Of a DNA stretch of 50,295 nucleotides, positions 1-9,230 are shown piece by piece. Numbering within the stretch: position 1 is the stretch's first letter; the number at the start of each line of letters is the position of its first letter. This stretch comes from Balneola sp. (GTDB lineage Bacteria; Bacteroidota; Rhodothermia; Balneolales; Balneolaceae): NCBI GenBank assembly GCA_002696035.1, contig NZQV01000023.1:1-50295 (forward strand), given 5' to 3'. Both the position numbers and the translations under genes were made by a program. Under the pieces are notes generated by a model. The model had not been told where the DNA came from. It searched no databases and worked only from the letters and a program-made list of their open reading frames with translations.

Positions 1-830
1 CCAGTGTTGTCATATCGGCCGAAGTGAGTGGGACTCATAAGGGCGAAGGAGCGGAGTGGAGATATCTACGATGGTGGATTTCAATCGACCACTTTTCATA
101 GGCATCGTTTTCAGGCATCCGGACGTTGGCGGGAGATCCCGGTTCGGTACTTCTGTATAGGTTGTCATCCCGAGTGGCAGGTAAATAGCAAAGTGCAATG
201 CGCATGAACACGAGGGATCTCAACGGGTAATACAGCTTGCCGGGTCAGCCCTTGAGATCACGCCGGTAGTCGGACATAGCCCCTCGCGGAATACAGCCCA
301 AATCTATTTCAAAATCCACGCGCCTCGGGGTGACAACTAAAGAGATTCTGAAATATGTAGAGACTGTTTTGGTGATCAATGCTTCGCAAAAAGTAAGATC
401 CTTCTCTCGAGCAATTCGGGAAGGATGACTGGTGTGGTTTTAGGCATCCTTTTCTTCCAGTACGCAAGCGATGGATTTCAATCCTTCCGCGAGAAAATCT
501 CAGCATCATAAAATCCTGTCCCAAGCATTCGGGATGATTCAAAATGATACCTATGCCACAATCACCGCTGCTTTAACCACTTTCACCCTCACCAAAGCGT
601 TCCCTTACCCTGGCGCGAGTGCACACGAGTGTGGCACTCGTTCCTAAGCTCTAGCTTGGTGGACCTGTTATTCGAAGCTCCTGTTTCATGCTGTTTGCTC
701 GAATCAAACATGAAGCGGCTCAGCGAGACCGCTGTACGTTCTTAGCTGTTTTGGATCACGAGCGACTCTGGAGAGTCGCCCTACGTTCTGCCTTGGATGT
801 TCCTTGTTTGATGTTGGATGTTCGAATGTT
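1..830. repeat. Gene-free mosaic of intergenic repeat modules (left end)
   Basis: I see no convincing gene. The stretch contains modules that recur elsewhere in the window. About 5-85 matches 7494-7577 and 10191-10280 (core GTCATATCG...GGAGTGGAGATA, then GGTGGATTTCAA). About 130-180 carries the GGGAGATCCCGGTTC module, and about 690-745 carries the GCGGCTCAGCGAGACCGCT module also found near 4900, 7250 and 9850. Short ORFs here are by-products of these repeats. Confidence 0.6.
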
Positions 831-3326
831 CTACACCATTGCTTCGGGGGCTTTTTCGGGGCGCTTGCCGTCGCCGAAGGGTTTGGTTGGGGTTTCGTTC
901 ATGTATTCGTCGAGAGTGAATTCATCGACCTGAATTGCATCGTTGCGGGCCTTCTCGGTTTTCTTAACGAGCTCGGCATCGTCTTTGGTGATGACGCCTT
1001 TCTCGACGGCCAGGTCGGCGATTTCGAGGTACGGTTCTTTAGGTAGCTCTTTGGCTTTGATGGCTTTATAGAGCTTCTTGAATACCGGCCACGCCTGCTC
1101 GTTCAGCTCCATGGTGTGTTCGTATCGACCAATGGCAGACTCAGGGTCTTTGGGCATATACATACCGGCCGTGATATGATCGCGGTCTTCGCCCCGGGTT
1201 TGCATCGCCTGGGCGACTTTATGTCCCATTTTGTCTGAAGGATACGTGCCGATGGGATTCAATCGTCCCCAGACTCCCACCAATCGGAATAGCCAGCTTA
1301 AGCCGGGCACTTTGATCTCACGCAGAATTCCTTCAAAGGCCTGCTGTATCTTCCAGAAGCTGTATTCCATCGCCCATTCAAAATAGGGACGATCGGCCTC
1401 CCGTCTTCCTTCGGCCTCAAATCGTTTGAGGGTTCCGGAAGCCAGGTACAGGTAGCTCAGGATATCAGCATATCGACCGGCTATTTTCTCTTTCATTTTG
1501 AGAGCACCGCCGTATGAACCCAATGCTACATCAGCAAAGAACGCAAAGGATGCAGATGCCCAGTTTAATTTACGGACATATTTGGATGCGGGGCCACTTA
1601 CCGGTGAACCGGAGATCTTCCCTCTGGTGATGCTTAGCGTCAATGATCTGATCATATTGTTCACCACATGACCAATATGCTTCCAGAAGTTATCGTCGAA
1701 TTTCTTGACGTCCTTGTTCATGAGGGCGTCGATCTCATTATAGGCGTACGGGTGACATCGAATAGCGCCCTGACCAAAGATCATGAGCGTTCGGGTCAGA
1801 ATATTTGCCCCTTCCACGGTGATGGCGATCGGCATAGCCGTATAGGTGCTGGCAAATATATTTCGGGGTCCGCGGGAAATTCCGGCTCCGCCTACGATAT
1901 CCATAGCATCATTCACGATCTCACGTCCCAATTCGGTGAAGTTGTACTTGGCGATAGCGGTGACCACAGCAGGTTTCTGTCCCTGATCGAGTCCCCCCGT
2001 GGTATATCTTCGGGCGCCTTCCATCAGATAGGTGTATCCGCCGATGCGAGCCATGGGCTCTTCGATACCTTCAAACTTTCCGATGTTCAATCCAAACTGC
2101 TTGCGGATGGCGGTATAAGCTCCGATGGCGCGGGTGGCTACTTTGGCTCCTCCAACACTTTGGGCAGGAAGAGAGATCCCACGTCCTACAGCCAGCGATT
2201 CCATCAGCATTCTCCAGCCATTTCCGGCTCCTTCTTTTCCCCCGATGATGGCATCGATCGGCACCACCACATCTTTTCCGTTGATGGGGCAGTTATAGAA
2301 TGGAATACCCAGCGGGTCATGACGACGGCCCAATACTACGCCATCGGTGTCGGATGGGATGAGTGCAGCCGTGATCCCAAGATGCTCTTCCTCTCCCAAC
2401 AAGTGATCGGGATCCTTCAGGTTGAAAGCCAGTCCTATCACTGTAGAAATAGCGGCGAGGGTGATATATCGTTTTTCAAAATCGAGTCGCAGATAGAGTT
2501 CTCCATCTTCGCCTTTGAATACCGTTCCTTCTGAACGCATGCTTCCGGCATCAGATCCGGCGTTGGATTCGGTCAGACCAAAACAAGGCATTTCTTCACC
2601 GGTTGCCAGTTTGGGCAAATAATGATCTTTTTGCTCGTCGGTTCCGTAGTGTAGCAATAACTCGGCCGGGCCTAAGGAATTGGGCACCATGACGGTCGTG
2701 GCCAAAGGTCCGCATCTGGAAGCCAGCTTAGCAACAATGGCGGAGTGAGCGGTGGCTGAGAATTCCAGTCCACCGTATTTTTTAGGAATGATCAAGCCAA
2801 AGAATTTTTCCTTGCGCATGAACTCCCATACTTCGTCCGTGAAATCTTTACGAACCATTACGTCCCAGTCGGTCACCATCTCGCAGAGTTTCTCCACCGG
2901 TCCGTCTATATAGGCCTGCTCCTCTTCGGTCAGTTCGGGATAATCTTCATTGAGGATGCGTTTCATGTCGGGTTTGCCGGAAAACAGTTCGCCTTCCACC
3001 CACACGTTCCCGGCTTCGATGGCGGTTTGTTCTGTCTGGGAGATCTTAGGCAGGAAGTTAATGGCATCCAGCAGCTTCATCAGCGGACCGCTTAGCACTA
3101 CTCTTCGAAGCGCTTTCAGGTTGAAAACCAACACAAGGACGGTATAGGCGATGAACAGCCAGCTTGGGGCATTCAGTCCCACCAAACCTGCATAACCGGC
3201 CACGGCCCACAGCCATAGCGGGGCTCCGGTGTAGCCTAAGATCAGCGTTAACAACACCGCTGAGCCGATTGAGGCCCAGAGCGGGATCTCACTAAAAAAA
3301 CCGAAATATTCCATGATCGCTTCCAT
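831..3326 (-). CDS. fadE: Acyl-CoA dehydrogenase, FadE family
   Basis: Catalyses the first oxidation step of fatty-acid beta-oxidation, converting acyl-CoA to trans-2-enoyl-CoA with FAD. The 831-residue product is close to E. coli FadE (about 814 aa) and much longer than ordinary acyl-CoA dehydrogenases. The N-terminus (about 10-70) has two hydrophobic segments typical of membrane-associated FadE. The dehydrogenase core starts near residue 110, with the signature LTESNAGSDAGSM around 250 and a later DIVGGAGISRG segment. The C-terminal third corresponds to the FadE-specific extension. The gene starts 15 bp after the stop of a TetR regulator on the same strand, so the two form an operon that is probably controlled by that regulator. 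Family assignment is firm; the symbol is by similarity. Confidence 0.9.
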   Translation of the reverse strand: MEAIMEYFGFFSEIPLWASIGSAVLLTLILGYTGAPLWLWAVAGYAGLVGLNAPSWLFIAYTVLVLVFNLKALRRVVLSGPLMKLLDAINFLPKISQTEQTAIEAGNVWVEGELFSGKPDMKRILNEDYPELTEEEQAYIDGPVEKLCEMVTDWDVMVRKDFTDEVWEFMRKEKFFGLIIPKKYGGLEFSATAHSAIVAKLASRCGPLATTVMVPNSLGPAELLLHYGTDEQKDHYLPKLATGEEMPCFGLTESNAGSDAGSMRSEGTVFKGEDGELYLRLDFEKRYITLAAISTVIGLAFNLKDPDHLLGEEEHLGITAALIPSDTDGVVLGRRHDPLGIPFYNCPINGKDVVVPIDAIIGGKEGAGNGWRMLMESLAVGRGISLPAQSVGGAKVATRAIGAYTAIRKQFGLNIGKFEGIEEPMARIGGYTYLMEGARRYTTGGLDQGQKPAVVTAIAKYNFTELGREIVNDAMDIVGGAGISRGPRNIFASTYTAMPIAITVEGANILTRTLMIFGQGAIRCHPYAYNEIDALMNKDVKKFDDNFWKHIGHVVNNMIRSLTLSITRGKISGSPVSGPASKYVRKLNWASASFAFFADVALGSYGGALKMKEKIAGRYADILSYLYLASGTLKRFEAEGRREADRPYFEWAMEYSFWKIQQAFEGILREIKVPGLSWLFRLVGVWGRLNPIGTYPSDKMGHKVAQAMQTRGEDRDHITAGMYMPKDPESAIGRYEHTMELNEQAWPVFKKLYKAIKAKELPKEPYLEIADLAVEKGVITKDDAELVKKTEKARNDAIQVDEFTLDEYMNETPTKPFGDGKRPEKAPEAMV

Positions 3327-3341
3327 AATACTTTTCTCCTT

Positions 3342-3944
3342 TTATGATACCGAGGCACGTTCCAGGAATCCCTGAATGACATGCTCGATTGATTCTTCAA
3401 TAAATTGTTCTTTGTTGATCCTACTGTCTAACCGGCCGTTCAGCACCACCGATACCACCCCATGCAGCTGCGCCCAGATGGAGTATGCGGCTACCAGCGG
3501 ATCGTCCACTTCCATGAGTCTCTGTTCCACACTTTCCTCAATGGTCTGCACGAGCAGCTCATACGCGCGACGTGCTTTCCGGAACTTCTCTTTTGGATAT
3601 CGTGCCATCGAGTCGGATCGCACCCGATATATGATCTCGTACTTTTCGGGGTGATGCATCCCGAATTCTACATAGCTTTGAATGATGGCTTTGAACCGAT
3701 CGATGTTATCCGTTTTGGGGAGAGCCTGGTCTTCAATGAAGCGACTCAAATCCTCCACCGATTCTTCGATCAGCGTATGCAGCAGGTGATCCTTGTTCTC
3801 AAAATAAAGGTAGATGCTGGTGGCTGTTACATTGGCCTTCTTTGCGATCTTGCGCATCGAAAGTGACCTGTAGCCTTCTTTGAACAGCATATGCCTGCTG
3901 ATATCTAATATCTGATCTCGTAACGGAACTTCTACTTCGCTCAT
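3342..3944 (-). CDS. TetR/AcrR-family transcriptional regulator of the fadE operon
   Basis: The 200-residue length is typical of TetR regulators. The N-terminal helix-turn-helix spans about 10-55 (SLSMRKIAKKANVTATSIYL, then YFENKDHLLHTLIEE), the classic TetR DNA-binding pattern. The C-terminal ligand-binding helices resemble the acyl-CoA-responsive TetR group, though no ligand can be read from sequence. It lies directly upstream of fadE, cotranscribed, with a 13-bp palindrome 13 bp before its start codon, so autorepression relieved by fatty acyl-CoA is a reasonable inference. Confidence 0.88.
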   Translation of the reverse strand: MSEVEVPLRDQILDISRHMLFKEGYRSLSMRKIAKKANVTATSIYLYFENKDHLLHTLIEESVEDLSRFIEDQALPKTDNIDRFKAIIQSYVEFGMHHPEKYEIIYRVRSDSMARYPKEKFRKARRAYELLVQTIEESVEQRLMEVDDPLVAAYSIWAQLHGVVSVVLNGRLDSRINKEQFIEESIEHVIQGFLERASVS

Positions 3945-3955
3945 TCTACCTGATA

Positions 3956-3972
3956 GGTTAACAGTGTTAACT
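3956..3972. promoter_or_regulatory. Probable TetR operator (TTAACA-n-TGTTAA palindrome)
   Basis: The core TTAACAGTGTTAA (3958-3970) is a perfect palindrome around one central base, extended by one base pair on each side (GTTAACA/TGTTAAC). It lies just upstream of the leftward TetR start at 3944, where an autoregulatory operator would be expected. Confidence 0.65.
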
Positions 3973-4015
3973 AATGCAAGTTAATCATTCCAAATCGAAA
4001 ATCAAGCGGGATGTT

Positions 4016-4058
<43 letters not shown>

Positions 4059-5295
4059 AAGAACCGATACTTCGTCTGACCACTGAAGGGGCCGGTACAT
4101 CTTAAACCGTATCTATTTTACCACTGCCCGGGCTTTGGGATATCGCATGGAGTGGTCCGACGATTGTGATTGTTCTGGAGGCAAGGGGGGGCAACGTCTT
4201 GTCTGGTTTATCTTGCGACTCTGGAGAGACGCGCTACATTGCACTCGTTCCCAAGCTCCTGCTTGGTGAACGACTCATTCGAAGTTCCTGCTTCATACTT
4301 TCTTGCTCGAATCCAACAACGTGCACCCTCCGCCAGGCTTCGCATTCGCTCAGCCCGGCACCTCCCTTCCCGCATTCCCGGGAGAGGACTGTTCGAGGTG
4401 CGTCTTCCTCTTTCTTTTGGGCCGCCAAAAGAAACAAAAGCTCTCGTCTGCGAAAAAAGACCTAAAAATAATTCCATTCCACTAAAAGAAATCAATGCTC
4501 CTTCATGATTTTATATCTCTTCTAAGTATCACAGCGGTTTGATTTCTTTCTTAACGCTGCATTTCATCATTTTCTTGACGCTCTTTTTTTCTAAGGCCGG
4601 AGTGAGCATCGAAAATCCAAATTCCAATGTTGAATTTCTGGTTCTTTGCTCTGCCTCACTTTTTACTTGAATCCAGCATGCCAAGTGCTATGGGTGTTTT
4701 CCTTATTCCTTTTCTGCTCGTTCCCAAGATCCTGCTTCAGGCTTTTTTGCTCGAATTCAATACCCAAGTTCTGGCTACACGACCCCTCTTTGTTTCTCCC
4801 CTGCAAGGCAAGGGAGAAGACTCACGGATTATTGAACAGAGGAACATTGAACGGAATTGACGGATAAGTAATCAACCCTTTGTGCTCGAATCCGACATTA
4901 AGCGGCTCAGCGAGACCGCTCTACGTTTGTGCTCGTTCCCAACGACCTCGTTGTTTAACATCCCAAGCGTTGGCGGGAGATCCCGGTTCTGCTCCGCCAG
5001 CCGGCGGATTGTCCGGGATGACGGGTGGTTTTAGGCTTTGGATGTCTATATTAAACAAACTACCCACCGACCGTCTTCCCGCACGTAATGAACATGAAGA
5101 TGCGGGACCTCCTGCCATAGGGCAACGCTCTTGCCAACGGCTCGTTGGTTGACATCCCAAGTCGATTCAGGGAGATCCCGGTTCTGCATCTCCACTTCGT
5201 TCCGATTTGACCGGGATGACGGTCTTTTAGAAGTTTAGAAGGTGATATTAAAATAATCTGTAAGGAATTGCTTTCTCATCGCTCTTACTTAACAA
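4059..5295. repeat. Gene-free mosaic of intergenic repeat modules
   Basis: No gene can be supported. Recognisable modules are: about 4771-4865 (CACGACCCCTC...GGCAAGGGAGAAGACTCAC, also at 7138-7210 and 9706-9810); about 4864-4950 (GCGGCTCAGCGAGACCGCT, also at 7208-7283 and 9808-9900); about 4975-5027 and 5160-5225 (GGGAGATCCCGGTTC to GACCGGGATGACGG); and about 5045-5160 (ATATTAAACAAACTACCCAC to GCCAACGG). The modules occur in different orders and combinations in each gap, as expected for a shuffled intergenic repeat family. Confidence 0.65.
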
Positions 5296-5631
5296 ATGGC
5301 TAAATCAGGTTATCTATATATATTATCAAATAAACATCGGACGGTTTATTATACTGGGGTGACTTCGCAGTTGCTCATAAGAATTAATGATCATCGCAAT
5401 GGTATGGGGTGTGATTTTACAAAGAAGTACAATATCCGGGAACTGTTATATTATGAAGAATTTCCTACGATCTACGAGGCGATTCAGGCTGAGAAGCGGG
5501 TGAAGAAATGGAAGCGAGCCTGGAAGATTGAGCTTATAAAGAGTTTGAATCCGGAGATGGTTGACCTTTGGGGTGAAGTTTCTACGCTTGGTCAACCGGA
5601 GTTAATAAACGACCAGTCATCCCGCACGTAA
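5296..5631 (+). CDS. Stand-alone GIY-YIG domain protein
   Basis: The 111-residue protein matches the small UPF0213/YhbQ-like GIY-YIG group: Y-L-Y-I-L near residues 6-11, YYTGVT near 18-23, a conserved arginine in the LLIRINDH segment, then EAIQAEKRVKKWKR. The family has a nuclease fold but the roles of stand-alone members are mostly unknown. The last ten or so residues (about INDQSSRT) are translated from an intergenic repeat module (about 5605-5700), so the 3' end of the gene runs into repeat DNA. It is a solitary gene surrounded by repeat mosaic, with no operon partner. Confidence 0.85.
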   Translation: MAKSGYLYILSNKHRTVYYTGVTSQLLIRINDHRNGMGCDFTKKYNIRELLYYEEFPTIYEAIQAEKRVKKWKRAWKIELIKSLNPEMVDLWGEVSTLGQPELINDQSSRT

Positions 5632-6298
5632 TGAACATGGAGATGCGGGATCTCCTTTCATAGGGTTACGCTATTGCCAACGGGGCGTTATTTAAGATCC
5701 TAAATCTCGTCCGGGATGACGGGCTTTAAGGTATTTTACTTATTTAATCTTTCTGCTCGTTCCCAACGGCCTCGTTGGGAATGCATGCTGGAACCACCGG
5801 TTCCCGTGAGGGTTTGTTAGCCTATCGCAAGCATTCCTGGCCTTGGTGACAGGACCAAATCCCTACCTCATCGGCAGGCAGACCCGGCCCTTGCCCTACA
5901 GCTTACCTTTATTATATCGGGGCTTTTGCTACGCCGCAGGGTAAGGGAGCTCGTTGGTAAATATCCCAGGCCTATTCAGGGAGATCCCGGATCGGCTCCG
6001 CCAGCCGGCGGATTGACCGGGATGACGGGTTTTTTGAGGTTGGGATATCTATATTACACAAATTAACCAAGGACCGTCTTTCCGCACGGAGTGCATACGA
6101 AGATGCGGAATCTCCTGTCATGGGGCAACGTACCAGCCAACGGGGCGTTATTAGACATCCAGGCTTTGGCACGGTACAGAGATCTCTCCGCTTCATTGCA
6201 GTCGCTCCGCTCCTTCCATTTCGGTCGAGATGACTAATAAGATGAGGAATTTTGAATATCCAATATCCATCACGGAATATTCAATTTCCAAGGGGCCT
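5632..6298. repeat. Gene-free mosaic of intergenic repeat modules
   Basis: No gene seen. Contains a copy of the ATGCGGGATCTCC...GGGCGTTA module (about 5610-5700), the CTTGGTGACAGGACC...GCAGGGTAAGGGAGCTCG module (about 5838-5955, also at 7710-7805), the GGGAGATCCCGG...CCAGCCGGCGGATTGACCGGGATGACGG module (about 5980-6030) and another ATATTACACAAATTAACCA-type module (about 6050-6165). Confidence 0.6.
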
Positions 6299-6952
6299 TC
6301 AAAGCCGGAATGCCAGGTACTTGATCGTTTTGCCTTTGTCCAGGTGCATTTGTTCGTAATAGGTGCGGATGGAGAGCCTGGGATCGTCCGGGCGGTTTTG
6401 GTGGACGTTGGGTTCGTCATCAACCAGTTCCAGGTTTTCTTGTTCTATGATCTCCCGGGTGTATTCATATAACACTTCGCTGTCGGTTTTGAGGTGAATG
6501 AGAGCACCGGGTTTCATCACTTTGCGATAAAGCTTCAGGAACTTGGGATGGGTGAGCCGTTTTCGCTCTTTCTTCAGATAGGGATCTGAAAATACGATCC
6601 AGGCTTCGTCTACTTCATTCTCCCCAAAGAACTGGTCGAGGTGATCAATATAACAGCGCAGATAGCGGACGTTATCAAGTCCCTTTTCCAGGGCAGCCGT
6701 CGCTCCCACCCACAGACGATTTCCTTTGATATCGAGCCCTATGTAGTTTTTGTCCGGCTCAATTTCTGCCAGACCAACGGAGTATTCCCCTTTTCCACAG
6801 GCCAGCTCCAGTACGATGGGAGCTTCATTGTTGAAAATATCCGGGTTCCATCTTCCTTTAGGGGCGGGATTATCATCATCGAATTCGGTGTATACCAGCG
6901 TGTTGTCGAGCTTGGGAAGTTCTTCCATCCGCTCTTCTTTTATCTTTGGCAT
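6299..6952 (-). CDS. trmB: tRNA (guanine-N7)-methyltransferase
   Basis: Methylates N7 of G46 in the tRNA variable loop using S-adenosylmethionine. The 217-residue length fits the TrmB family. The SAM-binding motif LELACGKGEYSV lies near residue 48, followed by the acidic NYIGLDIKGNR segment. The catalytic-region motif VFSDPYLKKERKRLTHPKF lies around 120-140; many TrmB proteins have FPDPWPKKRHHKRR here, so this is the divergent Bacteroidota-type version. A housekeeping gene with no operon partner visible, flanked by repeat mosaic on both sides. Confidence 0.92.
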   Translation of the reverse strand: MPKIKEERMEELPKLDNTLVYTEFDDDNPAPKGRWNPDIFNNEAPIVLELACGKGEYSVGLAEIEPDKNYIGLDIKGNRLWVGATAALEKGLDNVRYLRCYIDHLDQFFGENEVDEAWIVFSDPYLKKERKRLTHPKFLKLYRKVMKPGALIHLKTDSEVLYEYTREIIEQENLELVDDEPNVHQNRPDDPRLSIRTYYEQMHLDKGKTIKYLAFRL

Positions 6953-7890
6953 GAAATGGTTTGTCTGATTCGTTTTTTGGTAAAATAGTGATCTTGGGAT
7001 TTAATTTTAGAAAAGCTGTTAGCTTTCTGGCTTCAGCTATCTGCTTTTTCTCGTTCCCGAGCTCCGGCTTGGTGAGCGTGTTACTGGAAGCTCCTGCTTC
7101 ATGCTATTCTTTTCGAATTCAATATCCCCGGCCCTGGCTACACGACCCCTCATTATTTCTTCCCTGCAAGGCAAGGGAGAAGACTCACAGAATATTGAAC
7201 GGAATTGAGGGATCAGTAATCAACCTTTTTGTGCTCGAATCCAACAATAAGCGGCTCAGCGAGACCGCTCTACGTTTGTGCTCGTTGTGCTCGTTGTGCT
7301 CGTTGTTCTGGTTACGTTGCTCCGCTGCGTAACCCCTTATTGAGGCTCTGCCTAACTTTTTACTCGAATTCAATCTCCCAAGATTGTGCAACTTCTGTAG
7401 ATCTCTCCGCTGCATTACGCTCGTTTTCACTCGCTTCATTTCGAGATGACAAGCAGGATGGGTTTATTCTATATTATTGACTTACTTCCATCCCGGTGTT
7501 GTCATATCGACCGGAGTGAGGGAGCCCCAACAGGGCGGAGGAACGGAGTGGAGATATCTGCGGTGGTGGATTTCAACCCGAGGCTTTTTATTTGGTTGTT
7601 GGCGGGAACTCCCCAATCCTGATCTGTTTATTCATCGGACGACTCTTTGCAGGGTTTTGCTGCCTGTCCTTTAAACAGTCGTCGGATGATGGGGTGGCTC
7701 AGGCATCCCAATCCTTGGTGACAGGACCCAATCCCCGGCCCTTGCCCTACGGCTCACCTTTATTATATCGGGGCTTTTGCTACGCCGCAGGGTAAGGGAG
7801 CTCGGTGGTTAATATCCCAGGCCTATTCAGGGAGGTCCGGGATTGGCTCCGCCAGCCGGCGGATTGACCGGGATGACTGACTTTTGATAA
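6953..7890. repeat. Gene-free mosaic of intergenic repeat modules
   Basis: No gene can be supported. About 7138-7283, 7377-7495, 7494-7577, 7710-7805 and 7830-7880 are copies of modules also present in the other gaps. A short tandem GTGCTCGTT run lies at about 7278-7304. ORFs in this stretch are repeat translations. Confidence 0.6.
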
Positions 7891-8329
7891 ATGATAAGCT
7901 AGTTTCGCGCACAAGGTAAATTCATTTCCATTTTACTTTTTCGCAGAGTATATAATCAAATTATACATATTCGGCACATATCCACGTGTTTTCCACAGAT
8001 TTTGGTTCATTTTTATCTCTAAATATTAGAATTCTTTAAAGTTTCAATCTGATTTGAAAGAACATGCAGTGATATATATCACATAATATCAATTACTTAA
8101 TTATTCGTCATATAACATCGAATTCAAAAGTCTAATTAAATGTGGATAAGTAGCTGATTTTGTGTGAAAATTTGCTCTTTCTGCGGTTGCAAAGGGCAAA
8201 ATCATTGCAGATTATTAAGGAGCATTCATTTACAGGCTTTTAGGCACTGTTTAAATGTTGTTATTTGACTTGTTGATACTTGTTCAGGATTTTGTGACAA
8301 GATCTGATTGGTTAGTAACTAGTTCTCTT
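7891..8329. other. AT-rich gene-free stretch with DnaA-box-like sites
   Basis: This stretch is much richer in A+T than its flanks and has no gene. A perfect DnaA-box match in reverse orientation (TGTGGATAA) lies at 8142-8150, and a one-mismatch match (TTTTCCACA) at 7989-7997. Short AT palindromes include TATAATCAAATTATA near 7950 and GATATATATC near 8070. It directly precedes the 21-bp repeat array. An origin-like or regulatory role is possible but cannot be shown from sequence alone. Confidence 0.35.
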
Positions 8330-8603
8330 TACTTAGTTCATAGTACTTGTTACTTAATTCAGAGATCTTGTTTCTTAGTGTGAAGTACTCGTTATTTAGT
8401 TCGGGGATCCTGTTGCTTAGTCTGGAGAACCCTTTACTTAGTTCGAAGATCTCGTTACTTAGTTCAGAGATCCTGCTATTTAGTGTGAAGTACCCGCCAC
8501 TTAGTTCGGAGATCCCCCTACTTAGTACTAAGTCTTCTCTACTTAGTTCGCAGATCTTAATACTTAGTAAAGAGATCCCTCTACTTAGTTCAGAGTCCTC
8601 TGC
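8330..8603. repeat. Degenerate 21-bp tandem repeat array, about 13 units
   Basis: Approximate unit TACTTAGTTCnGAGATCcnn repeated about thirteen times with a 20-22 bp period. The period equals seven codons or two DNA helical turns. Read on the minus strand it gives an open heptad pattern (I-S-E-L-S-N-E-like) without a start codon. Read on the plus strand it gives a TTG-started open frame with LLSSEIP-like heptads (8347-8628). Neither frame has a convincing ribosome binding site. The array ends about 135 bp before the gene at 8738. Confidence 0.75.
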
Positions 8604-8737
8604 AGAGGTTTGTTTTATTTGGGTTTAACCATTTATAGACCATTTTTTGGTCTCGTGCCAAAAAGCACCGGTAAACTTCCGGCCGGTTAAATAAACACGG
8701 AAATAACCAAAACAAACCTAAAAGAGGTAAAACAACT

Positions 8738-9151
8738 ATGGCTCTCCTTAAGAAAAAGAGATCCCGTAGTCTGGATACCGCTAACCTTCGTTTAGTTGGA
8801 CTGAATGAAATTGATCGTGAGATCGATTTTGGCTCAGGTTTCGACTTAGACAACTATAACATGTTGTACGAAGATACTTCTGAGGTTCTGCGCAAATACA
8901 ATTCGTATTTGAAAAGAGCTGACGAACAGCGAGACATCCTGGACAAGTTAGAACGACAACTGAACGACGCCAACGAGCGAGTCCTATTTTTGATAGGAGG
9001 ATTCTTTGGTAAGGATTCTCTTGAGTATCAGAAAGTAGGCGGCACTCGAAAGAGCAAGTTCAACAATAACCGACCGGTAACCTATGATCCGAATGGATCA
9101 GTGGTAACATCTGGTACGGAAGACGACGGCAGTGGGTCCGAAAACCCATAA
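8738..9151 (+). CDS. Unknown protein with acidic and coiled-coil character
   Basis: I do not recognise this 137-residue protein. It has a basic start (ALLKKKRSRSLD), a central helical region with coiled-coil character (about 45-85, EVLRKYNSYLKRADEQRDIL) and a low-complexity acidic/Ser/Gly tail (GTEDDGSGSENP). No membrane segment or signal peptide is seen. The start is supported by an AGAGG Shine-Dalgarno sequence about 10 bases upstream, and the stop is followed by terminator hairpins. The preceding 500 bp hold a 21-bp repeat array and an AT-rich region that may belong to its control or be independent. Confidence 0.75.
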   Translation: MALLKKKRSRSLDTANLRLVGLNEIDREIDFGSGFDLDNYNMLYEDTSEVLRKYNSYLKRADEQRDILDKLERQLNDANERVLFLIGGFFGKDSLEYQKVGGTRKSKFNNNRPVTYDPNGSVVTSGTEDDGSGSENP

Positions 9152-9180
9152 AAAAAGACCTTCTAAATTTCTTTAGAAGG
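9151..9180 (-). terminator. Hairpin after the 8738 gene, T-run on the minus strand
   Basis: Nine-bp stem CCTTCTAAA/TTTAGAAGG (9159-9167 with 9172-9180). The A-run at 9150-9156 gives a T-run on the minus strand, so it would best terminate leftward transcription. Confidence 0.55.
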
Positions 9181-9192
9181 CCTCGACAATTC

Positions 9193-9230
9193 AGCCCGGT
9201 TGCGCTACCACGCGATCGGGCTATTTTTTT
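9193..9230 (+). terminator. Intrinsic terminator of the 8738 gene
   Basis: Stem AGCCCG (9193-9198) pairs with CGGGCT (9217-9222), followed by seven T residues to 9230. Confidence 0.6.

Noticed and set aside
8330-8603. CRISPR array
   Set aside because: Units are directly adjacent and degenerate with no unique spacers and no cas genes. The same applies to the iterons at 15168-15450.
8347-8628. 93-codon plus-strand ORF with LLSSEIP-like heptads as a gene
   Set aside because: Only a TTG start, no ribosome site, and the pattern is explained by the 21-bp repeat; the minus strand gives an equally regular pattern. Kept as a repeat array.
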